From assembly GCA_030460725.1 (NCBI GenBank), contig JAKECL010000112.1:1-6586 (forward strand): DNA of 6,586 nucleotides, given 5' to 3'. Origin of the DNA: Propionibacterium sp. Lineage in GTDB: Bacteria; Actinomycetota; Actinomycetes; Actinomycetales; Actinomycetaceae. The position numbers and the translations under genes were made by a program. Each line of letters opens with the position of its first letter. The stretch's first letter is position 1. Below, piece after piece: positions 1 through 6,421 of this stretch. The notes under the pieces were generated by a model that was not told the origin of the DNA, made no database searches, and saw only the letters and a list, made by a program, of their open reading frames with translations.

Positions 1-69
1 CCTGTCCCGGAGGTCCAGCCGCTGCCCCGGGTGCAGCACGACCCGCGCAGAGGGTCGGTGCGAGGTCAC
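1..69 (-). CDS. possible 5' end of a leftward gene, truncated by the window edge
   Basis: On the minus strand a GTG at 69-67 opens a 23-codon reading frame that runs off the left edge. The translation contains ARVVLHPGQRLDLRDR, and 21 of 23 codons end in G or C, as expected for a coding frame in this genome. It would be divergent from the polymerase gene at 385, with the gap between them as a shared promoter region. Against it: there is no good ribosome binding site just upstream of the GTG, a GTG at 39-37 in the same frame is an equally possible start, and GC-rich DNA often gives open frames by chance. No family can be recognised from so few residues. Confidence 0.28.
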   Translation of the reverse strand, partial: MTSHRPSARVVLHPGQRLDLRDR

Positions 70-245
70 AGGATCGGTGACGGCGTGTCCCCCAGACAGG
101 GAGGAGCCGCGCTGCTCGCAGGACGGCCGCAATTCGGTAACGCCCAGCTGGGTGTCCGTTCGTGGCGAAGGGGCGTCAGCGCTGGTCACAGGCCATTTGG
201 CAGCTGACATCCTCCCAGCTTCGCTCCCATCTGTGTGCCACATCG

Positions 246-260
246 CCACGAGCATCGTGG
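246..260. repeat. 15-bp perfect dyad CCACGA-gca-TCGTGG
   Basis: Six-base arms are perfectly complementary around a 3-base spacer. The right arm overlaps the place where a -35 element would sit for the candidate -10 box at 281-286, the usual position for a repressor operator. The regulator is unknown. Confidence 0.4.
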
Positions 261-280
261 GGATCACGGTGCAACGTCGC

Positions 281-286
281 TACGCT
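281..286 (+). promoter_or_regulatory. candidate -10 box for the polymerase gene
   Basis: TACGCT fits the TAnnnT pattern of actinobacterial -10 boxes and is the only such match on the plus strand between 70 and 384. No recognisable -35 box lies 16-18 bases upstream. If used, transcription would start near 293 and give a leader of about 92 nt. Confidence 0.25.
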
Positions 287-354
287 CTGAAGTGGCACGG
301 CACAGGCGCCCAGGCTCAGGGAGCACGCCGTGGTCCCCGCCCGCTTCCGTGCCC

Positions 355-369
355 GTTGTCCCGGACAAC
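355..369. repeat. 15-bp perfect palindrome GTTGTCC-c-GGACAAC
   Basis: Seven-base arms are perfectly complementary around one central base. The palindrome ends one base before the ribosome binding site of the polymerase gene. With a one-base centre it is better suited to binding a protein dimer on DNA, although in RNA a 5-bp stem with a 5-nt loop next to the ribosome binding site is also possible. Confidence 0.5.
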
Positions 370-384
370 AGGAAGAGGTGGAGG

Positions 385-1902
385 ATGACCCAGGTAGCGC
401 CCGCAGGATACGGCACGACGCGCTTGCAGCGTCTGGTGCCCGCACTGCGCGAGCACTGGGCGCTGTCTATGGCACGCGTATCCGAGACCGTCGAGGTCGG
501 CTCGCTTCCACTGACACTCCTGTGGGAACGCTTCCGGGACGTCCTCACCCGCAAGCTGGGGGGCCACGCCGAGAGCCTCCTCCCTCCGCTCGCCGCGTGG
601 GTGTTCTTCGTGGCCTTCGCAGGCCAGGGGCTCCGCGACCTCATGGGCTGGGGTTGGTTCGGGGTGCTCACCCTGGTGTCGGCGCTCGCCTTCACGATGG
701 TCTTCATCGCTGCCGGGCGTCGGGTCGGTCTCCGCAGGCTTCCGGGTCCGATCGTCGCCTACGCCGCCGTGTGCTGTGCGAGCGTCCTGTGGTCCCAGTA
801 CCGCGTGGAGACCATCGCCGCCTCCCTGATCATGGTCCTCACCACCGTCATGGGTGTGATGCTGGCCGTCGCCTTCCCCCTGCGGTCCATGATGGGCGCG
901 CTCACACGGGCCCTGCAGTGGACCCTGGGCATCAGTCTGGCGCTGGAGCTGTTCGTCGCTGTCGTCATCGGTCACCGGATCCCACCGTTGTACATGCTGG
1001 GATGGGACCACGTCCCTGACTCCTACTACTGGGTCAACGGGTTGCTGCTGCAGGGCGGACCCATCCAGGGCTTCGTCGCGAACAGGAATCCCCTCGCCTT
1101 CATCGCCCTGCTCACCATGCTCTGTGTGGTCGTCCTCCACCTGGACGCTCGGATGTCCCTGGCCCGCACGACACTGTGGGTGGGACTGTCGGTGCTCACA
1201 TTGGCTCTCACCCGGTCCGCGACCGTGACGGTCGCGACCCTGGCCTGCATGTCCGTCCTCGTGGTCGCCCTGGTCCTGCGCTCCCTGCCGGTCCAGCGAC
1301 GTCGCTCAGCCGTCCACATCGCCGTGGCCCTGGGTGTGGCTGCTGCCCTCAGCGCGCTGGCCATGCACACCCAGGTCTCGGACCTGCTGGGACGTGACCC
1401 TGACATGACGGGACGGGCCGAGATCTGGGACCGGGTGCTGCGCCTGTGGAGCATGCATCCCCTCACCGGATGGGGCTGGATCATGTACTGGGTCCCCTGG
1501 ATCCCGATGTTCCGCTACCTGGTCGTCCGACCCGACGGGACTCCCACGATGCAGGCGCACAACGCCTACGTCGAGGCACTCTTCCAGACCGGACTGATCG
1601 GTGCGCTGGTGCTGGTCGTCGCCGTCGTGTGGGTTCTCCATGCCGTCCTGCGCACCGCGTTGCGTGACCTGGACCGTGACATCCTCTCATTGCTGCCCGC
1701 CCTGTTGATGACCGCGATGTTCGTCCAGTCCTTCACCGAGTCGCGTCTGCTCTCGGAGGGCAACTGGCTGCTCTTCGTCGCACTGGGCACCTGGCTGACG
1801 GTGAGGGCCAACATGCCGGGTATGATGCTGGACGCCGAAGTCCCCGAGAGGCACCCCTCCCGCTCCACACGCGGTGAACTGGTGGTGGCGGGGTCCCGCT
1901 GA
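385..1902 (+). CDS. O-antigen ligase/polymerase (Wzy_C) family membrane protein
   Basis: Predicted 505-residue integral membrane protein that joins or polymerises lipid-linked sugar units outside the membrane, probably for a surface or cell-wall polysaccharide; acceptor and sugar are unknown. After a hydrophilic N-terminus of about 65 residues there are about twelve hydrophobic segments (near 68-84, 92-110, 121-137, 144-164, 180-196, 236-253, 263-277, 283-299, 308-326, 402-420, 433-450 and 460-475). A long external loop (about 327-400) carries the family hallmarks: MTGRAEIWDRV at 341-351, HPLTGWGW at 358-365 and AHNAYVEALFQTGLIG at 391-406. The ATG at 385 is chosen because GGAAGAGG at 371-378 lies 6 bases upstream. 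An upstream in-frame GTG at 235 would add 50 Arg/His/Pro-rich residues and is unlikely. The gene converges on arcA with a 35-bp gap. No glycosyltransferase or flippase neighbours are visible. The family call is firm; ligase versus polymerase cannot be decided. Confidence 0.88.
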   Translation: MTQVAPAGYGTTRLQRLVPALREHWALSMARVSETVEVGSLPLTLLWERFRDVLTRKLGGHAESLLPPLAAWVFFVAFAGQGLRDLMGWGWFGVLTLVSALAFTMVFIAAGRRVGLRRLPGPIVAYAAVCCASVLWSQYRVETIAASLIMVLTTVMGVMLAVAFPLRSMMGALTRALQWTLGISLALELFVAVVIGHRIPPLYMLGWDHVPDSYYWVNGLLLQGGPIQGFVANRNPLAFIALLTMLCVVVLHLDARMSLARTTLWVGLSVLTLALTRSATVTVATLACMSVLVVALVLRSLPVQRRRSAVHIAVALGVAAALSALAMHTQVSDLLGRDPDMTGRAEIWDRVLRLWSMHPLTGWGWIMYWVPWIPMFRYLVVRPDGTPTMQAHNAYVEALFQTGLIGALVLVVAVVWVLHAVLRTALRDLDRDILSLLPALLMTAMFVQSFTESRLLSEGNWLLFVALGTWLTVRANMPGMMLDAEVPERHPSRSTRGELVVAGSR

Positions 1903-1937
1903 GTTCCAGCCGTGGTGCGGGCAGACCAGCAGCCCCC

Positions 1938-3152
1938 TCAGCCCACAGGCTCCCGCAGGACGGGACAGGTCATGCACCGAGGACCCCCGCGTCCGCGTCC
2001 CAGTTCCGCGCCGTGCACCTCGATCACCTCCACACCCGCTTCCCGCAGGGCCGTGTTGGACAGTGGTGAACGGTCGTAGGCCACCACGGTCCCCGGCCCC
2101 AGGGCCAGGGCGTTGCACCCGTCGTTCCACTGCTCGCGGTCCACGTCGGCAAAGGCCCCGTGTGGGGAGATGATCCGCAGTCCCCGGACCATGACACGCT
2201 CCAGGGCTGCGACCAGGTCCGTCCCGGAGTCCTCCACCAGGAGGCGCTCGCCGTCGTGCGTGATCGTCATCGTCCGCACGGGGCCCAGTCTCGGGTAGAG
2301 CAGGAAGGCATCGCGATCCACCTGGGTCAGGACCGTGTCCAGATGCATGAAGGTACGTCGCTGCGGCAGCACGACCGCCAGAACCGTGTGGGCCTGACCG
2401 GCGCGGAAGAGCTTCAGCGCGAGCCTCTCCACCCCCTGTGCCGTGCTCCGCTCGGAGACGCCCAGAGCCACGACCCCGTCCCCCAGGACCAGGGTGTCCC
2501 CGCCCTCGGCACTGCGCACTGCTCCGGAGGTGCCCGTCGACCACATCCCGAACTCCGAGTCACGGAAGCGAGGGTGCCAACGGTAGATCGCCCAGTAGTG
2601 CAGGGACTCGCGTTCGCGGGCCAGGCGGCTCATGGAGTTGACCGCCACCCCTGAGAACATCCATGCGGAGGCGTCGCGGGCGAAGAGGTGGTTGGGGAGG
2701 GGGCGGATCAGGAAGTCCTCGTCCTCCAGGGTGCGGGTGACCAGGGAACGCACCGGTGACAGTTCCTTCCACTCCTCCACGGTGAGGCCCTCCAGGCACA
2801 GTCCCGCCAGGTCCTCGCCCGTGAGTCCGGCCGTCCATTCGCGCAGCGCAGGAGTGAGCACGGGCCCCAACCTGCGTTCGTTGAGGGTGCGCGTGAGGAT
2901 GGCCTCCCGTGCTGCCCGGTCCTCCAAGGTGGTCTCCAGGAGGTCCCGGAGCTGGAACACCTCCACGCCGCGGTCCTGCATGACGGAGACGAACTCGTCG
3001 TGCTCGGCGCGCGCCCGCCCCGGGTCGACGAGGTCGTCGAAGAGGAGCTCCTCGTGGTTGGTGGGGGTCAGTCTCCCGATCTCCCGGCCGGGTCGGTGCA
3101 CGATGACCTCGCGCAACCGTCCGACCTCCGAGTCGACACGGGGGTCAACCAT
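1938..3152 (-). CDS. arcA: arginine deiminase
   Basis: Cytoplasmic enzyme that hydrolyses L-arginine to L-citrulline and ammonia, the first step of the arginine deiminase pathway, which yields ATP and neutralises acid when ornithine transcarbamylase and carbamate kinase are also present. The 404-residue length is normal. The active-site motifs are all present in order: LPNHLFARD at 152-160 (substrate-binding Asn154, Asp160), EGGD at 216-219 (catalytic Glu216), FMHLDTV at 268-274 (His270 general acid/base, Asp272), and GRGRGGPRCMTCP at 385-397 with nucleophile Cys393. The start ATG at 3152 is supported by AGGAGG (plus-strand 3164-3159) with 6 bases spacing. A TATACT box lies upstream at 3185-3180. 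It is divergent from argH and convergent with the polymerase gene; no arcB, arcC or arcD lies in the window, so any complete pathway must be encoded elsewhere. No frameshift or missing catalytic residue is seen. Confidence 0.96.
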   Translation of the reverse strand: MVDPRVDSEVGRLREVIVHRPGREIGRLTPTNHEELLFDDLVDPGRARAEHDEFVSVMQDRGVEVFQLRDLLETTLEDRAAREAILTRTLNERRLGPVLTPALREWTAGLTGEDLAGLCLEGLTVEEWKELSPVRSLVTRTLEDEDFLIRPLPNHLFARDASAWMFSGVAVNSMSRLARERESLHYWAIYRWHPRFRDSEFGMWSTGTSGAVRSAEGGDTLVLGDGVVALGVSERSTAQGVERLALKLFRAGQAHTVLAVVLPQRRTFMHLDTVLTQVDRDAFLLYPRLGPVRTMTITHDGERLLVEDSGTDLVAALERVMVRGLRIISPHGAFADVDREQWNDGCNALALGPGTVVAYDRSPLSNTALREAGVEVIEVHGAELGRGRGGPRCMTCPVLREPVG

Positions 3153-3179
3153 GGTCCGCCTCCTGGCTCAGTTCCTCCG

Positions 3180-3185
3180 AGTATA
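3180..3185 (-). promoter_or_regulatory. -10 box of the arcA promoter (TATACT)
   Basis: On the minus strand this reads TATACT, 5 of 6 matches to TATAAT and the only AT-rich hexamer near arcA. Transcription would start near 3173, giving a leader of about 21 nt that just includes the AGGAGG ribosome binding site. No good -35 match is found 16-18 bases upstream (the sequence there is like GAGGAC), so an activator or an extended element may be needed. Confidence 0.5.
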
Positions 3186-3274
3186 GGCACGGCCTCGCCC
3201 TCGTCCTCCGCACCCACCCCGCGAGGTCGGGGCCTGCCCGGCGACGGTGGCGATGCGGACTCCTGCCCGGCCCC

Positions 3275-3304
3275 GGTGTCGGTGCCGGTGCCGGCGCCGG
3301 TGCC
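3275..3304. repeat. five tandem hexamers GGYGYC
   Basis: Five consecutive units read GGTGTC, GGTGCC, GGTGCC, GGCGCC, GGTGCC. They lie between arcA and argH, 53 bases before the argH start. In the argH frame they would encode a Val/Pro/Ala-Pro run, but no start signal suggests that they are translated. Confidence 0.6.
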
Positions 3305-3356
3305 CGAGCCGCGGTCCGGCTGGCGGGAGGGACCCCTGACGCGGCATCATCGGGGC

Positions 3357-4793
3357 ATGGTCGACTCCGCGCAGAACCCCGTACCCGCCCCCCACCTGTC
3401 CCTGTGGGGAGGACGCTTCAGCGGAGGTCCCTCCCAGGCCCTCGCGGCGCTGTCGGTGTCCACCCACTTCGACTGGCGTCTGGCCCATGTCGACATCCGC
3501 GGCTCCCACGCACATGCCAATGCCCTGCATGCGGCAGGCCTGCTGGATGACGAGGAACTGCGGGACATGCAGGCAGCGCTCGACCGGCTCGACGCGGACG
3601 TGACCTCCGGCGCCTTCCGTCCCAGCCCCGAGGACGAGGACGTCCACACCGCCCTGGAACGCGGCCTCCTGGAGCGTGCCGGTGCCCACCTGGGTGGCAA
3701 GCTGCGCGCGGGGCGCTCCCGCAACGACCAGATCGCCACGCTGATCCGCATGTACCTGCGTGAGGAGGCACGCCGCGTCGGCTCCCTGCTGCTGGACGTC
3801 GCCGAGGCGATCCTCGCCCAGGCGCGTGCTGCGGGGGACGGGGTCATGCCGGGTCGCACCCACATGCAGCACGCCCAGCCCGTCCTGGTCGCCCACCACC
3901 TGGCTGCCCACGCCTGGCCCCTGCTGCGCGACGTCGCGCGTCTGCGTGACTGGGATGGCCGCGCCGCGGTTTCCCCCTACGGCTCGGGCGCACTGGCCGG
4001 CAACACCCTGGGCATGGATCCGCGCGCCGTCGCCCGTGAGCTTGGCTTCGAGGACTCCGTGGCCAACTCGATCGACGGCACGGCCTCGCGCGACGTGGCC
4101 GCAGAGTTCAGCTTCGTGTGCGCCATGGCGGGTGTCGACGTCTCTCGGCTGTGCGAGGAGATCGTCATCTGGAACACGAAGGAGTTCGGGTACGTCACCC
4201 TGGACGACTCCTATTCCACCGGCTCCTCGATCATGCCGCAGAAGAAGAACCCCGATGTCGCCGAGCTCGGACGCGGGAAGGCGGGACGCCTCATCGGTGA
4301 CCTGACGGCTCTGCTGACGGTTCTCAAGGGGATCCCCCTGGCCTACGACCGCGATCTGCAGGAGGACAAGGAACCGGTGTTCGACCAGATCGACACGCTG
4401 GAGGTCCTGTTGCCTGCGGTGGCGGGCATGGTCGCCACCATGACCCTGCACCTGGGGCGTATGGCGGAGCTGGCGCCGCAGGGATTCTCCCTGGCGACCG
4501 ACATCGCCGAGTGGCTGGTGCGCCGGGGGATCCCCTTCCGCGAGGCCCACGAGATCTCCGGGGCGTGCGTGCGCACCGCGGAGGCGCGCGGGGTGGAGCT
4601 GTGGGACCTCAGCGATGAGGAGTTGCGCAACGCCTCACCCGATCTCACGTCGGAGGTGCGCGACGTGCTGAGTGCACAGGGATCGGTTCGCGCGCGATCA
4701 GGGCGCGGGGGCACCGCGCCTGCGCGCGTGGCCGAGCAACTTGACGAGGCCGACGCCACCCTGGAGGACCTGCGGCTCTGGGTGGCGGCCTGA
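3357..4793 (+). CDS. argH: argininosuccinate lyase
   Basis: Cytoplasmic homotetrameric lyase that splits argininosuccinate into L-arginine and fumarate, the last step of arginine synthesis. From the ATG at 3357 the protein has 478 residues, normal for the family. The fumarase/aspartase superfamily blocks are present: LWGGRF at 16-21, AGRSRNDQ at 118-125, GRTHMQHAQP at 166-175 with the expected catalytic His169, and the signature GSSIMPQKKNP at 289-299 with the catalytic serine in its GSS. The C-terminal domain ends with the expected QGSVRARSGRGGTAP at 441-455. The frame is open upstream to 3000, but that extension overlaps arcA antisense and is Pro/Arg-rich. The start is the ATG closest to the conserved N-terminus. 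No ribosome binding site is well placed: GGGAGG at 3325-3330 is 26 bases away. CATCAT at 3345-3350, six bases before the ATG, would fit a leaderless transcript. tyrS follows 79 bp downstream. No other arg biosynthesis gene is in the window. Confidence 0.96.
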   Translation: MVDSAQNPVPAPHLSLWGGRFSGGPSQALAALSVSTHFDWRLAHVDIRGSHAHANALHAAGLLDDEELRDMQAALDRLDADVTSGAFRPSPEDEDVHTALERGLLERAGAHLGGKLRAGRSRNDQIATLIRMYLREEARRVGSLLLDVAEAILAQARAAGDGVMPGRTHMQHAQPVLVAHHLAAHAWPLLRDVARLRDWDGRAAVSPYGSGALAGNTLGMDPRAVARELGFEDSVANSIDGTASRDVAAEFSFVCAMAGVDVSRLCEEIVIWNTKEFGYVTLDDSYSTGSSIMPQKKNPDVAELGRGKAGRLIGDLTALLTVLKGIPLAYDRDLQEDKEPVFDQIDTLEVLLPAVAGMVATMTLHLGRMAELAPQGFSLATDIAEWLVRRGIPFREAHEISGACVRTAEARGVELWDLSDEELRNASPDLTSEVRDVLSAQGSVRARSGRGGTAPARVAEQLDEADATLEDLRLWVAA

Positions 4794-4795
4794 GT

Positions 4796-4843
4796 CCCGG
4801 GGTGGGAGCGCGGACCGCTAAGCTGGGCGCGGCCCGCCCCGGG
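4796..4843 (+). other. GC-rich hairpin between argH and tyrS
   Basis: Bases 4796-4806 (CCCGGGGTGGG) pair with 4833-4843 (CCCGCCCCGGG) over 11 bp with one G-U pair. GCGC at 4808-4811 can pair with GCGC at 4827-4830 inside. It starts three bases after the argH stop codon. There is no T-run after it, so it is not a canonical terminator; it could attenuate read-through or protect the argH mRNA end. Its left arm contains a 15-mer that is repeated exactly in the tyrS terminator. Confidence 0.45.
4819..4824 (+). promoter_or_regulatory. candidate -10 box for tyrS (TAAGCT)
   Basis: TAAGCT fits TAnnnT and would start transcription near 4831, giving a leader of about 42 nt before the tyrS GTG. No -35 match is visible: the bases about 17 upstream are CCCGGG. 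It lies in the loop of the hairpin at 4796-4843. Confidence 0.35.
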
Positions 4844-4872
4844 CTGACAGCGACGAGACGGAGGACGACCCC

Positions 4873-6135
4873 GTGACCGACATCATCGATGAACTTGAGT
4901 GGCGGGGGCTGCTGGCCCAGCACACCGACATCGACGCGCTCCGCAGGCACCTGGCGGAGGGACCGGTCACCTTCTATTGCGGTTTCGACCCCACGGCTGC
5001 CTCCCTGCACCACGGCCACCTGGTCCAGATCCTCCTCATGCGCCACCTCCAGTTGGCGGGCCACCGCCCCCTGGCGTTGGTGGGTGGGGCCACCGGTCTG
5101 ATCGGGGACCCCCGCCAGTCGGGGGAGCGCCAGATGCAGTCCTCCGAGGTCGTGCAGGGATGGGCGCAGAACCTCCACGACCAGATTGCCCACTTCCTGG
5201 ACTTCGACGGACCTGCAGCGGCCAGGATGGTGAACAACCTGGACTGGACCGGGCAGATGTCGGCCATCGACCTGCTGCGCGGGGTGGGCAAGTACTTCCG
5301 GGTCGGCACGATGCTCGCAAAGGACATCGTCGCGCGGCGCCTGGCCTCTGAGGAAGGCATCTCCTACACGGAGTTCAGCTACCAGATCCTCCAGGCGAAT
5401 GACTTCCTGGAACTGCACCGTCGTTACGGGTGCACGCTGGAGACCGGCGGGAACGACCAATGGGGCAACCTCGTGGGGGGGATGGAGCTGATCCGTCGTG
5501 TGGAGGGCCACGAGGCCCATGTCATGACGACCCCCATCATCACCAAGGCGGACGGCACGAAGTTCGGGAAGTCCGAGGGCGGCGCCATCTGGTTGGACCC
5601 TGAGCTCATGAGCCCCTACGCCTTCTACCAGTTCTGGTTGCAGGTCGCCGATGAGGACGTGGTCCGCTTCCTCAAGATCTTCACCTTCCTGCCCAGGCAG
5701 CGTATCGAGGAGCTGGCACAGGAAGTCCAGGAGCGACCCCAGGCGCGCGTCGCCCAACGCGAGCTTGCCGCACGTGTCACCGAGCTGGTGCACGGTCAGG
5801 AGGAGCTGGACCGCGTCGTGGCTGCCACAGCCGCGTTGTGGGGCAAGGGGGAGCTGCGCTCACTGGACGCCCGAACCCTGGCCTCGGCGACGGCGGAACT
5901 GCCCGGCGGGAAGATCACAGCAGGGGAGTCGACCATCGTTGACGCGCTGGTGGCGACGGGACTGGAGAAGGGGCGTTCTGCGGCCCGACGAACAGTGGCC
6001 TCGGGAGGTGCCTACCTCAACAATGTCAAGGTGAGCGCCGAGGACGCACCGATACGCACCGAGGATCTGCTGGCCGGTGGGGTGGCACTGGTGCGCAAGG
6101 GACGACGCAATCTTGCGGTGGTGCGCACCGACTGA
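4873..6135 (+). CDS. tyrS: tyrosyl-tRNA synthetase
   Basis: Class I aminoacyl-tRNA synthetase of the cytoplasm that activates tyrosine with ATP and loads it on tRNA-Tyr. The 420-residue length is typical of bacterial TyrRS. The Rossmann domain begins with FYCGFDPTAASLHHGHL (34-50), where HHGH at 46-49 is the HIGH motif and Tyr35 and Asp39 fall in the tyrosine pocket region. SYQILQAND at 169-177 (Tyr170, Gln174, Asp177) and GGNDQWGN at 192-199 are the tyrosine-binding segments. KFGKS at 230-234 is the KMSKS loop in the form usual for this enzyme. Residues about 355-415 form the C-terminal S4-like tRNA-binding domain (TIVDALVATGLEKGRSAARR). The GTG start is supported by GGAGG at 4860-4864 with 8 bases spacing. 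It lies 79 bp after argH, possibly with its own promoter, and is followed by a strong hairpin terminator. Nothing looks broken. Confidence 0.97.
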   Translation: MTDIIDELEWRGLLAQHTDIDALRRHLAEGPVTFYCGFDPTAASLHHGHLVQILLMRHLQLAGHRPLALVGGATGLIGDPRQSGERQMQSSEVVQGWAQNLHDQIAHFLDFDGPAAARMVNNLDWTGQMSAIDLLRGVGKYFRVGTMLAKDIVARRLASEEGISYTEFSYQILQANDFLELHRRYGCTLETGGNDQWGNLVGGMELIRRVEGHEAHVMTTPIITKADGTKFGKSEGGAIWLDPELMSPYAFYQFWLQVADEDVVRFLKIFTFLPRQRIEELAQEVQERPQARVAQRELAARVTELVHGQEELDRVVAATAALWGKGELRSLDARTLASATAELPGGKITAGESTIVDALVATGLEKGRSAARRTVASGGAYLNNVKVSAEDAPIRTEDLLAGGVALVRKGRRNLAVVRTD

Positions 6136-6159
6136 GTGGCTCATGTCGATGGGCCGGTG

Positions 6160-6202
6160 ACTCCGGGGTGGGAGCGCATTCCGCGCGCTCTCACCCCGGA
6201 GT
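6160..6202 (+). terminator. tyrS transcription terminator hairpin
   Basis: Bases 6160-6177 pair with 6185-6202 over 18 bp, continuous apart from one G-U pair (6171-6191), around a 7-base loop (ATTCCGC). It begins 24 bases after the tyrS stop. Only a weak T-rich stretch (TCACTTGT, 6203-6210) follows, as is common for terminators of GC-rich actinobacteria. It separates tyrS from the downstream promoter. Confidence 0.8.
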
Positions 6203-6238
6203 TCACTTGTGGGGCTCGGGGCCACATTCCGATGCGGT

Positions 6239-6257
6239 TCACGTGCCTCCCACGTGA
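6239..6257. repeat. dyad TCACGTG-cctcc-CACGTGA with two CACGTG sites
   Basis: Two perfect 7-base arms flank a 5-base spacer. Each arm contains the self-complementary hexamer CACGTG, and the two hexamers are exactly 11 bp apart, about one helical turn, so a dimeric protein could bind both on one face. In RNA it could form a 7-bp hairpin. Confidence 0.5.
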
Positions 6258-6364
6258 GACGGCACACATCCTGGAGTCGACGACATGCCCGAGTGCGGGT
6301 GCGTGGGGGAAGCCGGGAGGAGCACGCCACGGGGGCAATGTGGTGAAGGGGCGGCAACCGAAGT

Positions 6365-6382
6365 TCCGCACAATGGTGCGGA
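6365..6382. repeat. dyad TCCGCAC-aatg-GTGCGGA
   Basis: Perfect 7-bp arms around a 4-base loop, about 80 bp upstream of the -35 box at 6465. There is no T-run after it, so it is not a terminator. Function unknown. Confidence 0.4.
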
Positions 6383-6421
6383 TTCCTGCCACACCGTCGG
6401 GGGGATGCCTGGTCAGGGATC

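Larger units (their letters stand above)
70..384. other. non-coding region upstream of the membrane polymerase gene
   Basis: These 315 bases hold no convincing gene. The frames that are open across them give arginine-, proline- and histidine-rich translations without family features. Only two TA dinucleotides occur here, one of them in a candidate -10 box at 281-286. Two perfect short inverted repeats (246-260 and 355-369) suggest regulation of the downstream gene. Confidence 0.6.

Noticed and set aside
235..384. In-frame 50-residue extension of the membrane polymerase from a GTG at 235.
   Set aside because: Composition is Arg/His/Pro-rich with no hydrophobic segment, it runs through the palindrome and the ribosome binding site, and the ATG at 385 has a well-spaced site.
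316..1140. Long minus-strand open frames across the polymerase, arcA, argH and tyrS genes.
   Set aside because: They are antisense shadows of GC-rich coding sequence, with biased compositions and no family features, whereas the opposite strands carry clear protein families.
1917..1956. Possible bidirectional terminator at the convergent ends (TGCGGG pairing with CCCGCA).
   Set aside because: The outer stem is only about 6 bp with a loop near 30 bases and there is no T-run on either side; too weak to call.
3000..3356. In-frame upstream extension of argH by 119 residues.
   Set aside because: It overlaps the 5' end of arcA on the other strand, is Pro/Arg-rich, and the conserved ArgH N-terminus begins just after the ATG at 3357.
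4803..4812. TGGGAGCGCG resembles the T-box core TGGNACCGCG (9 of 10) just upstream of tyrS, an aminoacyl-tRNA synthetase gene.
   Set aside because: Only 79 bases lie between argH and tyrS, too few for the specifier stem, which would have to lie inside argH. The mismatch hits a core base, and nearly the same sequence recurs in the tyrS terminator arm, so a GC-rich coincidence or a shared element is more likely.
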